64,000 nt of DNA from Gloeophyllum trabeum ATCC 11539 (taxonomy: Eukaryota; Basidiomycota; Agaricomycetes; Gloeophyllales; Gloeophyllaceae), in the NCBI RefSeq assembly GCF_000344685.1, contig NW_006920423.1:560719-624718 (forward strand), written 5' to 3'. Numbering within the stretch: the first letter of the stretch is position 1; each line of letters starts with the position of its first letter. Both the position numbers and the translations under genes were made by a program. Below the pieces are notes generated by a model that did no database searches, was not told the origin of the DNA, and worked only from the letters and a program-made list of their open reading frames with translations. Positions 11,745 through 23,115 of this stretch are shown here, one piece after another.

Positions 11745-13638
11745 ATGTCTTCCACCTCAGAAATCTCCAGCCTTCTGGAGACCCTGACAGCCTCCATCGA
11801 GGTGTTTAAGGCTGAATTAGTGAGGCAACAGCTTCCGGAGCCCTCTTTGCGTACGTCCAAGCCTCATCCAATAGATGATCCCTCGTACATCCCGTCACCT
11901 GCGATGTATGAGGCGCGTAGGCTAGCGGTCGGTAGCTTGGTAAGTAATGGCTTGGTTCCATCACAGTTACCCTGACTCAGGCTTGTAACGCAGAATTGCT
12001 TGAAGCTTATCATTGAGAATCCGGCGGAGGCTGCGCTGAGCATTCATGCGGACATCGAAGAAGTCCAGGGTTTGCGCGTGTCTACTCAGGTCGACTTACA
12101 TCAGGTACTGGAAAGTGCGGCCGATCCGGACTCGGGCGAAAGCATTGAAACCATCGCAATCAAGACAAAGATACATCCTCTCAAACTAGGTAAGGTCGCT
12201 CCGTCGGCGGACGTCCGCGCCAGCTGAATGATGACTTACATTACTGCAGGGGCTGTCTTGCGTTTCCTCGCCTACCGAGGATGGTATCGTGAACCTAGGC
12301 CGGGTCATTTCGCGAACAGTCGTCGCAGCCACGCACTGAAGAAAGACAGCCCCGGATATCACGTTGTACATAACCTGTAAGATAAAGGCCGCCTTACTGG
12401 GCTTGTGATGTCTGACAAGTCGAAAGGTGTGACCTTGGTTATAAGTACACAGCGAAGTTGCCCGAGGCCCTGACTCACCCCGACGAATCCTTCCGCATGG
12501 CTTTGGATGTCACGCATACTGCATTCAACCTTGCATACGACACCGACCTACCTTTCTTTGGACCCGAGAGCTGGACCTCTAAGTATCCAGCTGATGCACA
12601 GACATTCGCGCTTGGGTACGTATTCGAAGTGCCATCCGTCACAGCCTCCTGACTCCTCGCTAGGATGGGTGGCATGGGAGCTGGCTCTAACAATGGAGTT
12701 GCCTACGATTTTCCTTGGGTTGACATTGCTAAGGACAAGGACGCCGTTGTGGATGTCGGAGGAGGACAAGGCACCTTGTGTTGCACATTGGCTGCAGCGT
12801 ATGTGTCTCAGTTCCACAACCGTATCCCAGATGAATAATTGATATTGCTCGTACCTCCAGCCATCCAGAACTGAAGAACTTTATAGTCCAAGACATTCCA
12901 GCCCTTCAAGGGCCTGCGGATAAGTACATAGCATCCCAAGGTCTCTCTGATCGGGTCAAGTTCGAGGTGCAAGATTTCTTCCAGCCCAACAGACGCCAGG
13001 GCACAGGTAGCTACGTCTTCGTCATACAGAAAGGTCATCGTCAATAGTGCCATTCCCCAGGGTCTCTGTCTCATCTTTGTATACGGCAGTTCTCCATGAT
13101 TGGTCGGATGAAGATGGCGCCAAGATCCTGAGACAGATTCGAGAATGTCTCCTCGATGGCAAGGTATTGAAATGCACCAATGTCTGTGCCTACATCTCCC
13201 TAATATACTTCACAGAGCTCTCTGGTCATAATTGACCCGGTGCTGTCCCCTGCCACAATTTCTTCTGAAGCTCCCAGTGCCAAAGAGTCTCTCGCGGCGC
13301 TTCAGGGCAAGGATCGCTATGAGCCCGTCCAGCCCCCACCCCTGCTTCCGCACGACTTCGGTGACAACTGGATGATCGCGCATACAGTTAACATAGCTCT
13401 TCTCGGCCTATGCAACGGTGGGCTCAGCGGTGGTCAAGCCATGACGTCTCCCACTGATTTTTCCTCAAGCATTCGAGCGTACCTATGCAAGTATGGACAA
13501 TATGCTCACTCTCGCTGGCTTGAGCATCAAGAAAGTGAACGCTACAAGGTAAGTCTGCAGCGCACACTCCGAGAGATGCCTAATACTCATCTCATATGAA
13601 GGGGTTACGTGCAGTTAACAGAGGTCGAGGTCAGTTGA
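11745..13638 (+). CDS. SAM-dependent O-methyltransferase, tandem copy B
   Basis: Close paralogue of copy A, 731 bp downstream and in the same direction. Exons are 11745-11939, 11994-12189, 12250-12376, 12427-12615, 12664-12798, 12861-13033, 13090-13163, 13216-13417, 13470-13548 and 13602-13638, giving 468 residues with all phases consistent. Key segments are MSSTSEISSLLETLTAS at the start, GAVLRFLAYRGWYRE, the SAM-binding AVVDVGGGQGTL, VLHDWSDEDGAKIL with the family's catalytic His, and the terminal GYVQLTEVEV. Donors are closer to consensus than in copy A. It ends 322 bp from the convergent F-box/WD40 gene. The shared exon pattern indicates recent tandem duplication; the substrate is unknown. 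Confidence 0.91.
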
Positions 13639-13960
13639 AGAGCTCCAGGTTCCTCTGCATAGGAGGTAGATACTTCGATATGCTTCAAAGGGTATGTATA
13701 GGTCGAATAGACAATTTTACAGTGATAAATACATGTGTGCTAGTCCAAGATCCTTGTTGGTATCTGAGTATTAATGCAACATAATGTAAATGCAACTACA
13801 AGTCACTATATGACAAAGACGATGCAAGAAATGAGCGGATTTGCACTGGCTGCGTGAGGGTGAAGGGGTGTGCAGAAAGCGGTAAACGCCCAAAAATCGT
13901 CCATAGTGGCTGAAAGGTCCATGATGCTGCTTGTATGCTGTCATGTATGCAAGCTCCGTC
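13639..13960. other. Convergent 3' intergenic region
   Basis: 322 bp between the stop codons of O-methyltransferase copy B (plus) and the F-box/WD40 gene (minus). AT-rich, presumably holding both 3' UTRs. No gene is seen. Confidence 0.5.
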
Positions 13961-16653
13961 CTACACGAATAGCGCTGTGTCGATGTCTTGCCCAAAGTCA
14001 AGGACCACAATCTTCTGGTCATGCGACGTGCTACCGAAAGCATTCCTCGTCAGCTCGATCGCCCCCACTTGGTATGGAAACAGAAACATTACGCACCTCA
14101 CGATCCTGCTCACATCAAACTTGACGTCGAATATATGGCTGACATGGCTGTTCCTAAACTCGCGCAGCATCCGCCCCGTGCGCAAGTCCCACACCTTCAC
14201 GGTGCGGTCGTAGCTCGCGCTGACGAGGCGACCGCTCTGGGGGTCGAACGAGAGAGCGCGTACGAGCAGGTCGTGGCCGACGAGCGTGCGCAGGCACTCG
14301 CCCGTCGTCGCGGACCACACCTTGATTTTGCAGTCGTTCGAGCCGGAGACGATCAAGTCGTCCTGTTCGTATGAAAGAGTTGTGCGTGAGCATCATGGTA
14401 TGGCGCGGAAGAGAAAGTCAAGACACTAACCTTGAACTCGATACACGCGAGACCCCGATCGTGGCCCTCGAAGGTCCGGAGGCGTTCCCCGGAGAGAATA
14501 TCCCAGAGCATCATCTTCCCATCTCCACTGGCGCTGACGACCTTCCCCGCCTGCAGCCCAACGGCGTTCACAGGCCCTTCATGTCCGCGGAACGTAGTGT
14601 GCAACGACAGTGTCTCCCGATTCCACACGCGGATCAGAGCATCCTTCGAACTAGGCATCCAGGTCCAGTCTCAGCGCAAACACCCCGCTGGAAGGCAAAA
14701 GCCACTCACCAGCTCACAATCCACTCGCCATCAATCCTCAGATCCAACACGCCCCCCGTATGTCCCCTCAACACCGCCTTGACCTCCGCCCTCACCTCGC
14801 CATGGGCCAGGCCAGACGCGGCACTCGCCCGCTTCCCTACACCCGCGCCCGCGCTTGACCACAAATCCCACACGCACACCGAGCAGTCGCTGCTCCCGCT
14901 GACCATGAACCCCTTGCGCATCCCCGCCTTTTCCTCCTCGTCCGAGAGCGCCCCGACGTCCCAGTCCTTGTCGAACTTGAGGCAGAGCACGCTCCCGGCG
15001 TGCCCGCGGAACGTGCCCAGCAGCTTCCCCGTGCGCAGCGACCACACCTTGATCGAACGGTCGCGTGAGCCTGTGATAATCCGTGACGAGTCGAATTCCA
15101 GACAGTACACACTAACACCCAGTCAGCCTAGGCGCATAGAAGAAAATGAGAGACTCACCTGTCCGTGTGCCCCGATATCCGCGTCACCCGCGGCTCCCCG
15201 CTCGTCCACTTCTTCTCCAGCTCCAGCCGCGCCCTGTACAGCGCTCTCCAATCCAACGACAATGGCGCCAGACTCCCCGGCGTGAGCGTCGCCCCGCTCC
15301 AGCTCGGCGCAGACGCAATCGCCGGCACACTCAGCAGCGCCGTCGCCCTCCGCCTCCCCCTTCCCTCTCCCGCACTCACTCTACTCTCTCCGCCAAAGCT
15401 TGGTGTTCTGGACACCCACCCGCCTGTGACATTACTGCTCGACCTCGAGATGGCAACGGAGCCGGGGCTCGCGCGACAAACAAAGCGCTGCCCGTCCCAC
15501 CCGCGCACCCAAGCACGGTCGAGGTCGATCTGCCAGCCGGCCTTCTGGTAGAACAGCTCCTTCCACACGCCGTTGTCCGTCGCGAGCGTGCGCCAGGTGT
15601 GCGAGACGCTAAGGCACGCAAGGATCGAGGGGAGGTCGAGGAAGAGGAGGAGGTACAGCGCGATCTCGGGCGGGAGGCGGGAGAGGATGTCTGTGGGGGG
15701 CGGTTAGCAGAGTTCGAAGCGGGGCAGGCGATCCCGTGACCAAGGTATCCCCATCGCGACTTCTGATCGAAGAGGGACGGTATGGAAATAAATGCGACAG
15801 GGCCTCGCTAGAGACAAAGGAATGGGGCCTGTAACTATACGAGGCTTTACCCCAACCGTGATGGAGCCGATACCGTTACCCCGGCAAGGGAGCTCTCTGA
15901 AGGGCATGCCCTGCCGAGGAGGTGAAGAGACGCGGGATGCGATACACGAACCACTGCCAAGATCGATAAGAAAGCCTCACCTATACCAGTCACAGCCAGC
16001 GCGTCTATATAGCACGCCTCGTCAATGAGCTCCCCTTCCTCACCATCCAGTGGCGGCAGGTCGCTGTAGTCGAAGGTAGTGACAGTATACGCCGCTTTTC
16101 CTTTCCCCTTCTTCCCCGGGGAACTCAGTGCATCCCATATGCGAGGCAGGAAGCCTTTTGCGGAGCGCGAGGGTGATATGCGATCGAAGCGACTCCTGGC
16201 TGACGGCGAGGTGAAGAAAGAGCAGCTCTTGTCGTGCTCGTGCCCATAGCCGTAGACATCAATCTGGTGGTCGTCGCTGGTCATCTGCACCATCGAGGTC
16301 GGCCGGCTGATGAGCGAGAAGTCCATGGTCGGTGCGGGCGATGACGGGCGGGTGACAGTGAGGTTCCGCGGCACAGCAGAAAAGGCGCCGTCAACCAAGA
16401 CGACATCGTCGCGTGCGTCTGTGCTGGGGCTGCGCCGGCCCTCAGGCTCGGCGTTTGGGACGTCTGCGGTGGTGACGAAGGGCGACCCAAGGACGGTGCC
16501 GAGGAGGCGAGTGAAGCGGGGGGCGTCGGGCTCGTTGTTGCTGGACGTCGAGCTCGATGCGTACGGCGACGACGACGAGCGCGGGAGGGTGTTCCGCAGA
16601 GTCTGCTTCGTTGGCAGCCTTTGCGGCGGCGAGGACGATGAGGGAGAGAGCAT
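13961..16653 (-). CDS. F-box and WD40-repeat protein (SCF substrate receptor type)
   Basis: Likely the substrate-recognition subunit of an SCF ubiquitin ligase, related in architecture to Cdc4/Met30/Pof1. Exons on the minus strand are 16653-15981, 15690-15159, 15111-14710, 14650-14431, 14362-14097 and 14030-13961, giving 720 residues in consistent phase. After a disordered Ser/Pro-rich N-terminus of about 220 residues comes the F-box (DILSRLPPEIALYLLLFLDL, then CLSVSHTWRTLA). The second half holds seven WD repeats, ending in order SIKVW, SVCVW, LIRVW, MMLW, KIKVW, TVKVW and KIVVL, enough for one complete propeller. The first intron is unusually long (290 nt). The start is the first in-frame ATG. 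The N-terminal part has no recognised domain, so the substrate class is open. Confidence 0.9.
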
Positions 16654-18505
16654 GGGCGCAGTGGGGGAAGACAAACAAGCCGTCGAGCACTGCAGTGCTG
16701 TGGCCGAAACCACAACAATTGAAGGTCCCGTGACGCAATGATAGGAGGTCGGTAGCAGGTTCCCACGCCTCAGGACTCCAGTCACCCCTCCGTTGTCTTG
16801 CCGCGTTCGTCCATACAACTTCCCCTTCCCCTTACACTTTGCTTATGCTCTCTGTCCTATGCAAGACTATACCCGAACGCTCCCATTCCTCCGGTCGTAC
16901 AGGGGCTTTCTAGGTTCGGTGCGTCAACAGCCACCACCCAATGCTCGGAAAGGGCGTTCGAAACCTGGTCATTCAAACCTCATCTGCTAGCTGTGATCTT
17001 GACCGCTGGTCTACAGATAGAATGTACAGCCGCAGGAAGCGAACAATCCTTGGCTCATACATGTGTGGAAATCATTGTCTTACCCATCTGTCTGGGACTG
17101 TGAGGAACTCCTACACTGTTCATCCCCAGGCAACGGACTTCAAGCTATTTCCGTGAGTCGCCAAGACGTTTCTGACAGCTTCCCTGCACTTCGTGGAAGG
17201 TACTCTGGTCAACTTTGTCTTCATCGCCGCCTTCAATCGTAATATTCGCACAGGTCACCCACGCCTGTTACAAAAGCACTACTATACTCCTGAACGTAAA
17301 GCATTCTCTTTGGTACGATCGTTTGTGTCCGAGCTGCCTTTACAATCGGACTTCTGCTGTGTGCACGTTGCGGTGACCCTGGCTCTTCGACACCCCTCTT
17401 GTGCAATAGCGACAGGCACCCTCGAACCGCAGCCACATCTCCCAGCTTCTCTTCCCTAGAGGCTCTACTAGAGGTACCAGTGGATCCAGCGCTTTCCTTA
17501 CCCCACAACATTTCGAGCTCGCTGTGGAGGTGCGACTGGTGCTGCAAGTGACCGGGGTCCCTACCGAGTATTACTGTGGGCGGCTTCATCCACTATCCAT
17601 CACACTCTGATTCGTTTCATATCTCCTGAGGTCAGCCTGCTATTTCTGTACGGTCAAGCGCTTCGCGATCCTATATCGCGTTGCATGGTCCTGCGACTAG
17701 ACGGTGTATTCGTCCTGCTAAGCTAACGGATCGTCTGGCCTGAGGTGAATACGCCTCGATGGCTGGCATCTAATCGGTCATGAACCGAAGCAGCGAACGA
17801 CCGCGTGATGGATCTCGAATATGGTCGAGGGAGATGCAGACTAGGACCCTACCACGAAGGTCTAGGTGACATCTTCGTATACCGTCTGGATACTTCTCGC
17901 TTTCCGAAAAATTTCGTGCAGGATTACAAAATAGCTGAAAGACATCCAGCTCGATATGTTGATCCAGTACTCGATCTTGAACTTCCTATCGGGACCACAT
18001 CCACCGGTGCGGAACATGCGAGAGCGGTCTCGCTGCTTACACAAGGACACATACATCCGCTCAGCACGTTGTCCGCGCGTGTGCGCAGCTACACGTCCTC
18101 TACACGAACTACATTGCAATTCGTGGCGTAGCACTTCACACCCAAACAAGCAAGGACAGGGAAAATCGTCGGATGAGAGTGTGAAGGGTGGGCAAACCTA
18201 CCACTTCCGCACCACTACGATCGTTCATGCCGAAAACATGAGGAGACTAGTACTCCAGATGTCTTTAGCTTCAACTCGGCAGTGGTGCTGTACTTGTGGT
18301 GGAGGAGCACTAGTAGCCACTGCTCACATGGTGAAGGCCACGAGCAGCGGAAAGGCGGCATGAGAAGACAAGATGCGAGGTGTGTATATGTATATCCATT
18401 GTCATACGATACTCGTACACGGGCGTCCATAAATATCGATAACCATTTACAAATAGGCATCTGTGGCCAGCAGATGTCGACGCGACGAGGAGGGCACCTT
18501 AACCT
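16654..18505. other. Gene-poor interval
   Basis: About 1.85 kb with no recognisable gene. It holds only short frames with no family features, and the base composition is less GC-rich than in the flanking exons. Confidence 0.45.
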
Positions 18506-19199
18506 TCAAGTTTCCGACCGCTCAAGGACCAAGAGCCACTCCGGGTTGACCGACTCCGACGCCTCGAGGAAGCCCTTCTCGTCTATGGATATATGGGCGA
18601 GGTGGGTGAAGGATCCTTGAGCGGGGGCGGAAACTACCAGAGGAGCACTGGCACGCCGCGCGCCGAGCAGCGACCTTCGCTTCTTTGGGGTCACGGGCTT
18701 GGGCGGAGCTAGGGAAGGTCAGCAGAGGCTCTGGTATGCAGGATAGTGCGTACCAAGGGTCTTCGTGACCGTGTCGAAGAAAACGTCCGCTTCCTCGTCG
18801 TCGTCGAAGCGGAAGCCGTATTGCCGACTCTGCAACGCCCCCGATCAGTCATGATTGCGGATATGTAAACGAGAAACTTACAGCACCAGCGAACGAATGG
18901 AAGAACGGCTTGTCCTTCTCGTACTTCATGCCCTTTTGTATACTATACGCCCACACCACCTTGCTCTTCGTCCTCACCTCGGGGTCAATCAGCCGGAACC
19001 AATACCCGCCATCCGGGCAGCGGTCCCGCCCGAAGACAAGCATCCCCTGCAAGCCCGAGGGCGCCCACTGCGCAGGCTTTCGAGCAGAAGCGAAGGCCGC
19101 GTGGTATAGCCGGCCATCCACGGTGCAGATGATCTCGTAGGACGCGGAGGGGAGGGCGGCGGCGAGGTGGTGCTCGAGACCTTGGTAGCGCGGAGACAT
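18506..19199 (-). CDS. Small WH1 (EVH1) plus CRIB-like protein related to WASP/Las17
   Basis: Probably a regulator of actin assembly that binds proline-rich partners and a Rho-type GTPase. Exons on the minus strand are 19199-18882, 18829-18754 and 18708-18506, giving 198 residues in phase. The WH1 fold is seen in YEIICTVDGRLYHAAF, WFRLIDPE, VVWAYSIQKGMKY, FHSFAGA and SRQYGFRFDDDEEADVFFD. A basic linker leads to a GTPase-binding-like end: VSAPAQGSFTHLAHISIDE followed by SVNPEWLLVLE, resembling the ISAP..F.H..H and DPEL.. pattern of WASP. There is no polyproline region and no WH2/VCA tail, so it cannot activate Arp2/3 the way WASP does. It could be a competitive inhibitor or adaptor. The ATG at 19199 places the WH1 domain at the N-terminus as in the family. 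Confidence 0.78.
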
Positions 19200-20119
19200 G
19201 ATACTTGATTCTTGGTGTCGGTTTCTAGATAGTGTGCGGCGATATGAATGTCGAGGCGACAAGACTGAGTGTTGCGGTCGCGGACTCGGACTCGGATATA
19301 AGGTGAGAGACCGCGTGTCCGCAGGAGCAAGCTCAACCTCAGGGTCGTGGGGCTGCTCTCAGCATGCTGCAGGAAGGATGATACATGCCTCTGTGCTGAG
19401 GACCAAGAGGTAATCGGATTGTTCATGCTAGCTCATGCCATGGTTCCGAGCCGTAGCATAGGATTATGATCAGCCTGGCCTACAGTTATATCCCATGCCC
19501 TGTAATTCCGAGATCGACGACGCGGGATCGTATGTCGCCAACGTGAGTGCATCCTTGCATACTCCATACTTCTTCGTTCATGGGAATTATTCCAGTACTA
19601 GTCCTGCGTCGTACTGACCAATGGACGAGGCAAGTTATGGCGTGAGAATTGTGGCTTCGGGAAGATCGTCCGCACATCCTAGTGTCGGAGAATTCCGGCT
19701 TAGTTTGAGGATAAAGTGCCAATGAGGTCCCGTAGGACTCCGTCACCTATAGCTGCTCAGAGGATATACGTTGAAGGAGGAACTGATGAGGACTCTTCTC
19801 GATAGATTAGATTTGTAACCATGGCAGACAGTGCAATGGGAACACTGTCAGGGAAAAGAGGTGGTATGACTACTCTGGTGTTGAAGGTCAGGAGCATTTG
19901 CCTCAGACTCTGCCTCAGGCTCACACCCTCGCTCTATAACAGCGCCGGTCGCATAAATCGCTCTCGTCATAGAATTATTCGCATTTATATTTATATCATG
20001 TTGAATAATGATAAACACCCGCCTGGAAATCAGGACTGAATTACCCGTTGAAGGGTATTGTGCCTCTCTCACAAACAACTCTAGGCACACTTGCAGATCA
20101 AGGTTCTAATGAACATTTC
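19200..20119. other. Intergenic region, no gene recognised
   Basis: About 0.9 kb upstream of the WH1 gene and downstream of the O-methyltransferase pseudogene. Short unsupported frames only. Confidence 0.45.
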
Positions 20120-20626
20120 TCATTCCACTTCGATTTCCGTCACTTGAACGTAGCCCCTGCCGGGCAGATTCAGCAGAGGCTCTATGTGCGACGGCAAAAT
20201 TCAGATGATCGCCTTACCTCGTGGCATATACTTTCTTGATCTTCATCCCGGCAGCACCAAGTATATCATTCACACGGTCGTACGTGCGATCGAAAGCTAG
20301 GAGACGCATGTTTTACGGGACGCCTTCAATGGACGCCTTCAATGTAGCCTCTGTCGGATTTTCGAGGAGCAGCCACAAGAAAGACTGCAAGATGGGTCAA
20401 TGAGACAGTGGGCGGGTGTTTAGGATTTTGTGCACTTACTAAATTCTCAACGACAACCCTGCGCGCCTCATACAACGCAGGTGATGTGATGTATGAAGGG
20501 TCATCGATGGGGTGAGGCTTGGACACAGGGTTCTGGTAAGTCTTGCTTCGCAAGCTCAGCCTTGAAAACCTCAATAGAGCTTGTCAGTGTATCCAAAAGG
20601 CTCGATATCTCCGAGACCGATGGCAT
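20120..20626 (-). pseudogene. O-methyltransferase pseudogene with catalytic core deleted
   Basis: A wrecked fourth member of the local O-methyltransferase family. From 20626 it reads MPSVSEISSLLDTLTSSIEVF, clearly the paralogues' exon 1. The frame is lost in the PHPIDD region, where bases corresponding to the SLRTS segment of the paralogues are missing and the remainder is out of frame. After a normal-looking intron, WLLLENPTEAT (exon 2) is recognisable. Just before a stop the sequence jumps to the family's C-terminal exons (FDRTYDRVNDILGAAG, then KIKKVYATR, then GYVQVTEIEVE) with the penultimate intron still in place. Exons 3-8, including the SAM-binding site and the HDW segment, are absent. 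GGCGTCCATTGAAGGCGTCC around the junction looks like a short direct repeat. The product could not be an active enzyme. Confidence 0.87.
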
Positions 20627-23115
20627 TGTCCGCGGTGCAGAGTTGATGTCTGTAATGGGGTGTTAGGGTAGGACGTGAAGCAGATGAATGCCGCAGCAAT
20701 TCTCTGTTGAAACATCAATAGACAGGACCACTGATACCTTCCAGTGCAATTCGCAAATACGTCATGGTCCTGTACTTCGGGATGAATTGGGGGATTTTGC
20801 TCATCGGTGGCTGATTATCAATAACCCTGGATCTTCTTGAACATGTACTGTGGAAGATGAGGGAAGGTCAATAAATGGCCAGGATGATCCTCGCTTACCG
20901 AGCTCACCACTTCGTAGGATCTGGAAACGCTATCAAAAGAAGCCTTTCTTTTCAAGTTAGCATTGCTGACTAGGATGGACATATGCAACTTAGTGTTACT
21001 CGTGGAGCGTAAATGCCGATCACGAAGGCATTGAATTCGAAGTACTCCAGTCGGAGAATGATGATTGCAGAAGGTAGGTGATAGGTCGAACGGGGAAGCA
21101 ACGGGACATTCGAAAAGCCGTTACATCAGACATGCAAGTATCGAATACATGCATACAATGATTGCTTGTGTCACAAAGTACGTTCGGACGTACCTTCAAA
21201 TGGCCTCACTGGCAACTGCGGTGATCTGGTGACCTAGACATTTATGTCATGTTGCATCGGGACTGGCTCGTAAATCGGCACTTGTGGCCTATGGAATGGA
21301 CCTCATTATCGATTTCGAGATTAAGAATGCATGTCATAATGGGTTAGGTATCTGCGATTGAGGAGTGAGCACGGCAAACATGCAGTTAGATCACATCAGA
21401 CCAGCTGCTGGAGCAAGACGATAAGGGCGACATTAGTTGCATACAGCACCGAGTTGATTGTTTCCGGAGACCTGGAATGCGATGGAGGCACGGCGAAGTT
21501 GTAGTCCTCCGAGCGTGCAGCGAAAGAATCCCCGCGACATTGGCTTGCACGCAGTTCGTTGTGGGAGAAAGCCTTGACACCGACGAGGTCCAGGGATCAT
21601 GAGAAAGTAAGTGTACCAAGAGCGGATTCGAAGATGGCTGACCCTCGACCAACCAGGATGCACGGTCAATAGTGCCTCAGCATTGTTCTGTGCCCCCCCC
21701 CCCCCCCCGCGCGCGCCTGCCAATCGCACATGTCTGGACAACTGCGGACAAGTCCTGTAGAGATCCTCGAGGATATTGATGACGACATAGATATCGTTTC
21801 TTTGTATTCCGGGGCTGAATGATCGTCTGATTCAGGATAGACGAGATCTCAAAGAACTGAGACATCATTGACACCGTTACCGGATCCGGGATGACCAGTG
21901 GGGCTTCTTCCACGCAATTTCTTTATCTGTAAATAACTGGACAATGTCAGAAGGGACAGATCAGCTGGGATGCCGAGTAGTGGAGTAAAAATGAGACGAG
22001 TACGCAGCCGCCGATGAGCATGCTAAGGTTCTTGTCTGTCCACTTGTGATATCATCGCGGTGCACTTCCTGTCATGACTATCCTTGGTAATGGGACACTG
22101 AACTCGCCGAAGGTGTAAAAAAACAAACCCAGACCGCATCTGAACCACTTACTTGAGTTCCTAAGAGTACGTTGCGATCTAGAGCCGTACTCCCACATCT
22201 TTCCAGAATGCCGTCTATCTGCGGTGTCATATTCATCGCCAGCGGCGGAATAACGAGACGAAATTTGAGCCCTGAGGTTGAGATGCATGAAGAAAAGACT
22301 ACGGTAAGGGCCGCTTGGCTATCTCAACTTTGAACACTTGAGGTAAGCTTGACACTAGAAGGGCATCTAAAACGTAGGGCGTTATCACCGTAGATTAGTG
22401 TCGTTCTTGGGGTTAGAGGTCACATCGCACACTGACTGACCCTACTGGAACTTGAACACAATTTTAGGAGACGGTTCCGGCGGCGGGAATACGTAACTTT
22501 GTCAAAGGTGTCATCTAGGAGAACCTCTGGAGATCTGGAGGGCGAAGCCGTCCCTCCGTAACCTGTCAGGTCAGTACCGATCTTCGATTTACGGTAGGGT
22601 TGGGAAGTATTACAGGCGACATAACTCTGTCGACCGCATGACCTTCTGTATAATTAGCGTGACGTCAAGATAAGAAACACGGAAGTGCTAAACAGTAAGT
22701 AATGTTATGAATGGATACAAGGAAGACAATACGTGCCTTCTACGGAGAAGAGATGGATACGGGAAGTAATCAACCAACAGGCTTCGAACGGTACCCATTT
22801 TACAAGAAGCACAGGCGAAAGTTCATTTCACAGGAAGCTGTGATCAAAAAGAAATCCTTCTGTTCTTTGGTTAGACTCGACCTTTTCCGACATTCCTGCC
22901 AATACCATGTGTAACGAGGTCAGCGCTACAAAGCAGGCCGAGGCTGCAATTGTGGCGCGAACATAGTGTGGCTTCGGCGGCTTCGGGTAGATCGTCCGAA
23001 AGTATCGCACGTGGGTCCAGGACACCATTTCCTTCAGGGCGAAATTTCGACCCAAAATGACTCCAGCCTGCAGCCTCCAGTATAGCCTTGCGTCCCCTGG
23101 TAAGAATCTTCCGGG
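20627..23115. other. Gene-poor interval with degenerate sequence
   Basis: About 2.5 kb without a supportable gene. Minus-strand fragments near 21390-21910 look like broken coding sequence (several short frames that do not join into a known family). The interval also contains a 16-base C run. Confidence 0.45.
21693..21716. repeat. C16 homopolymer followed by (GC)4
   Basis: Sixteen consecutive C at 21693-21708, directly followed by GCGCGCGC. Its length in the assembly may be inexact. Confidence 0.85.

Noticed and set aside
13200..18500. A secondary-metabolite cluster around the O-methyltransferases
   Set aside because: No synthase, P450, oxidase or dedicated regulator is adjacent; neighbours are an F-box/WD40 gene and an actin regulator.
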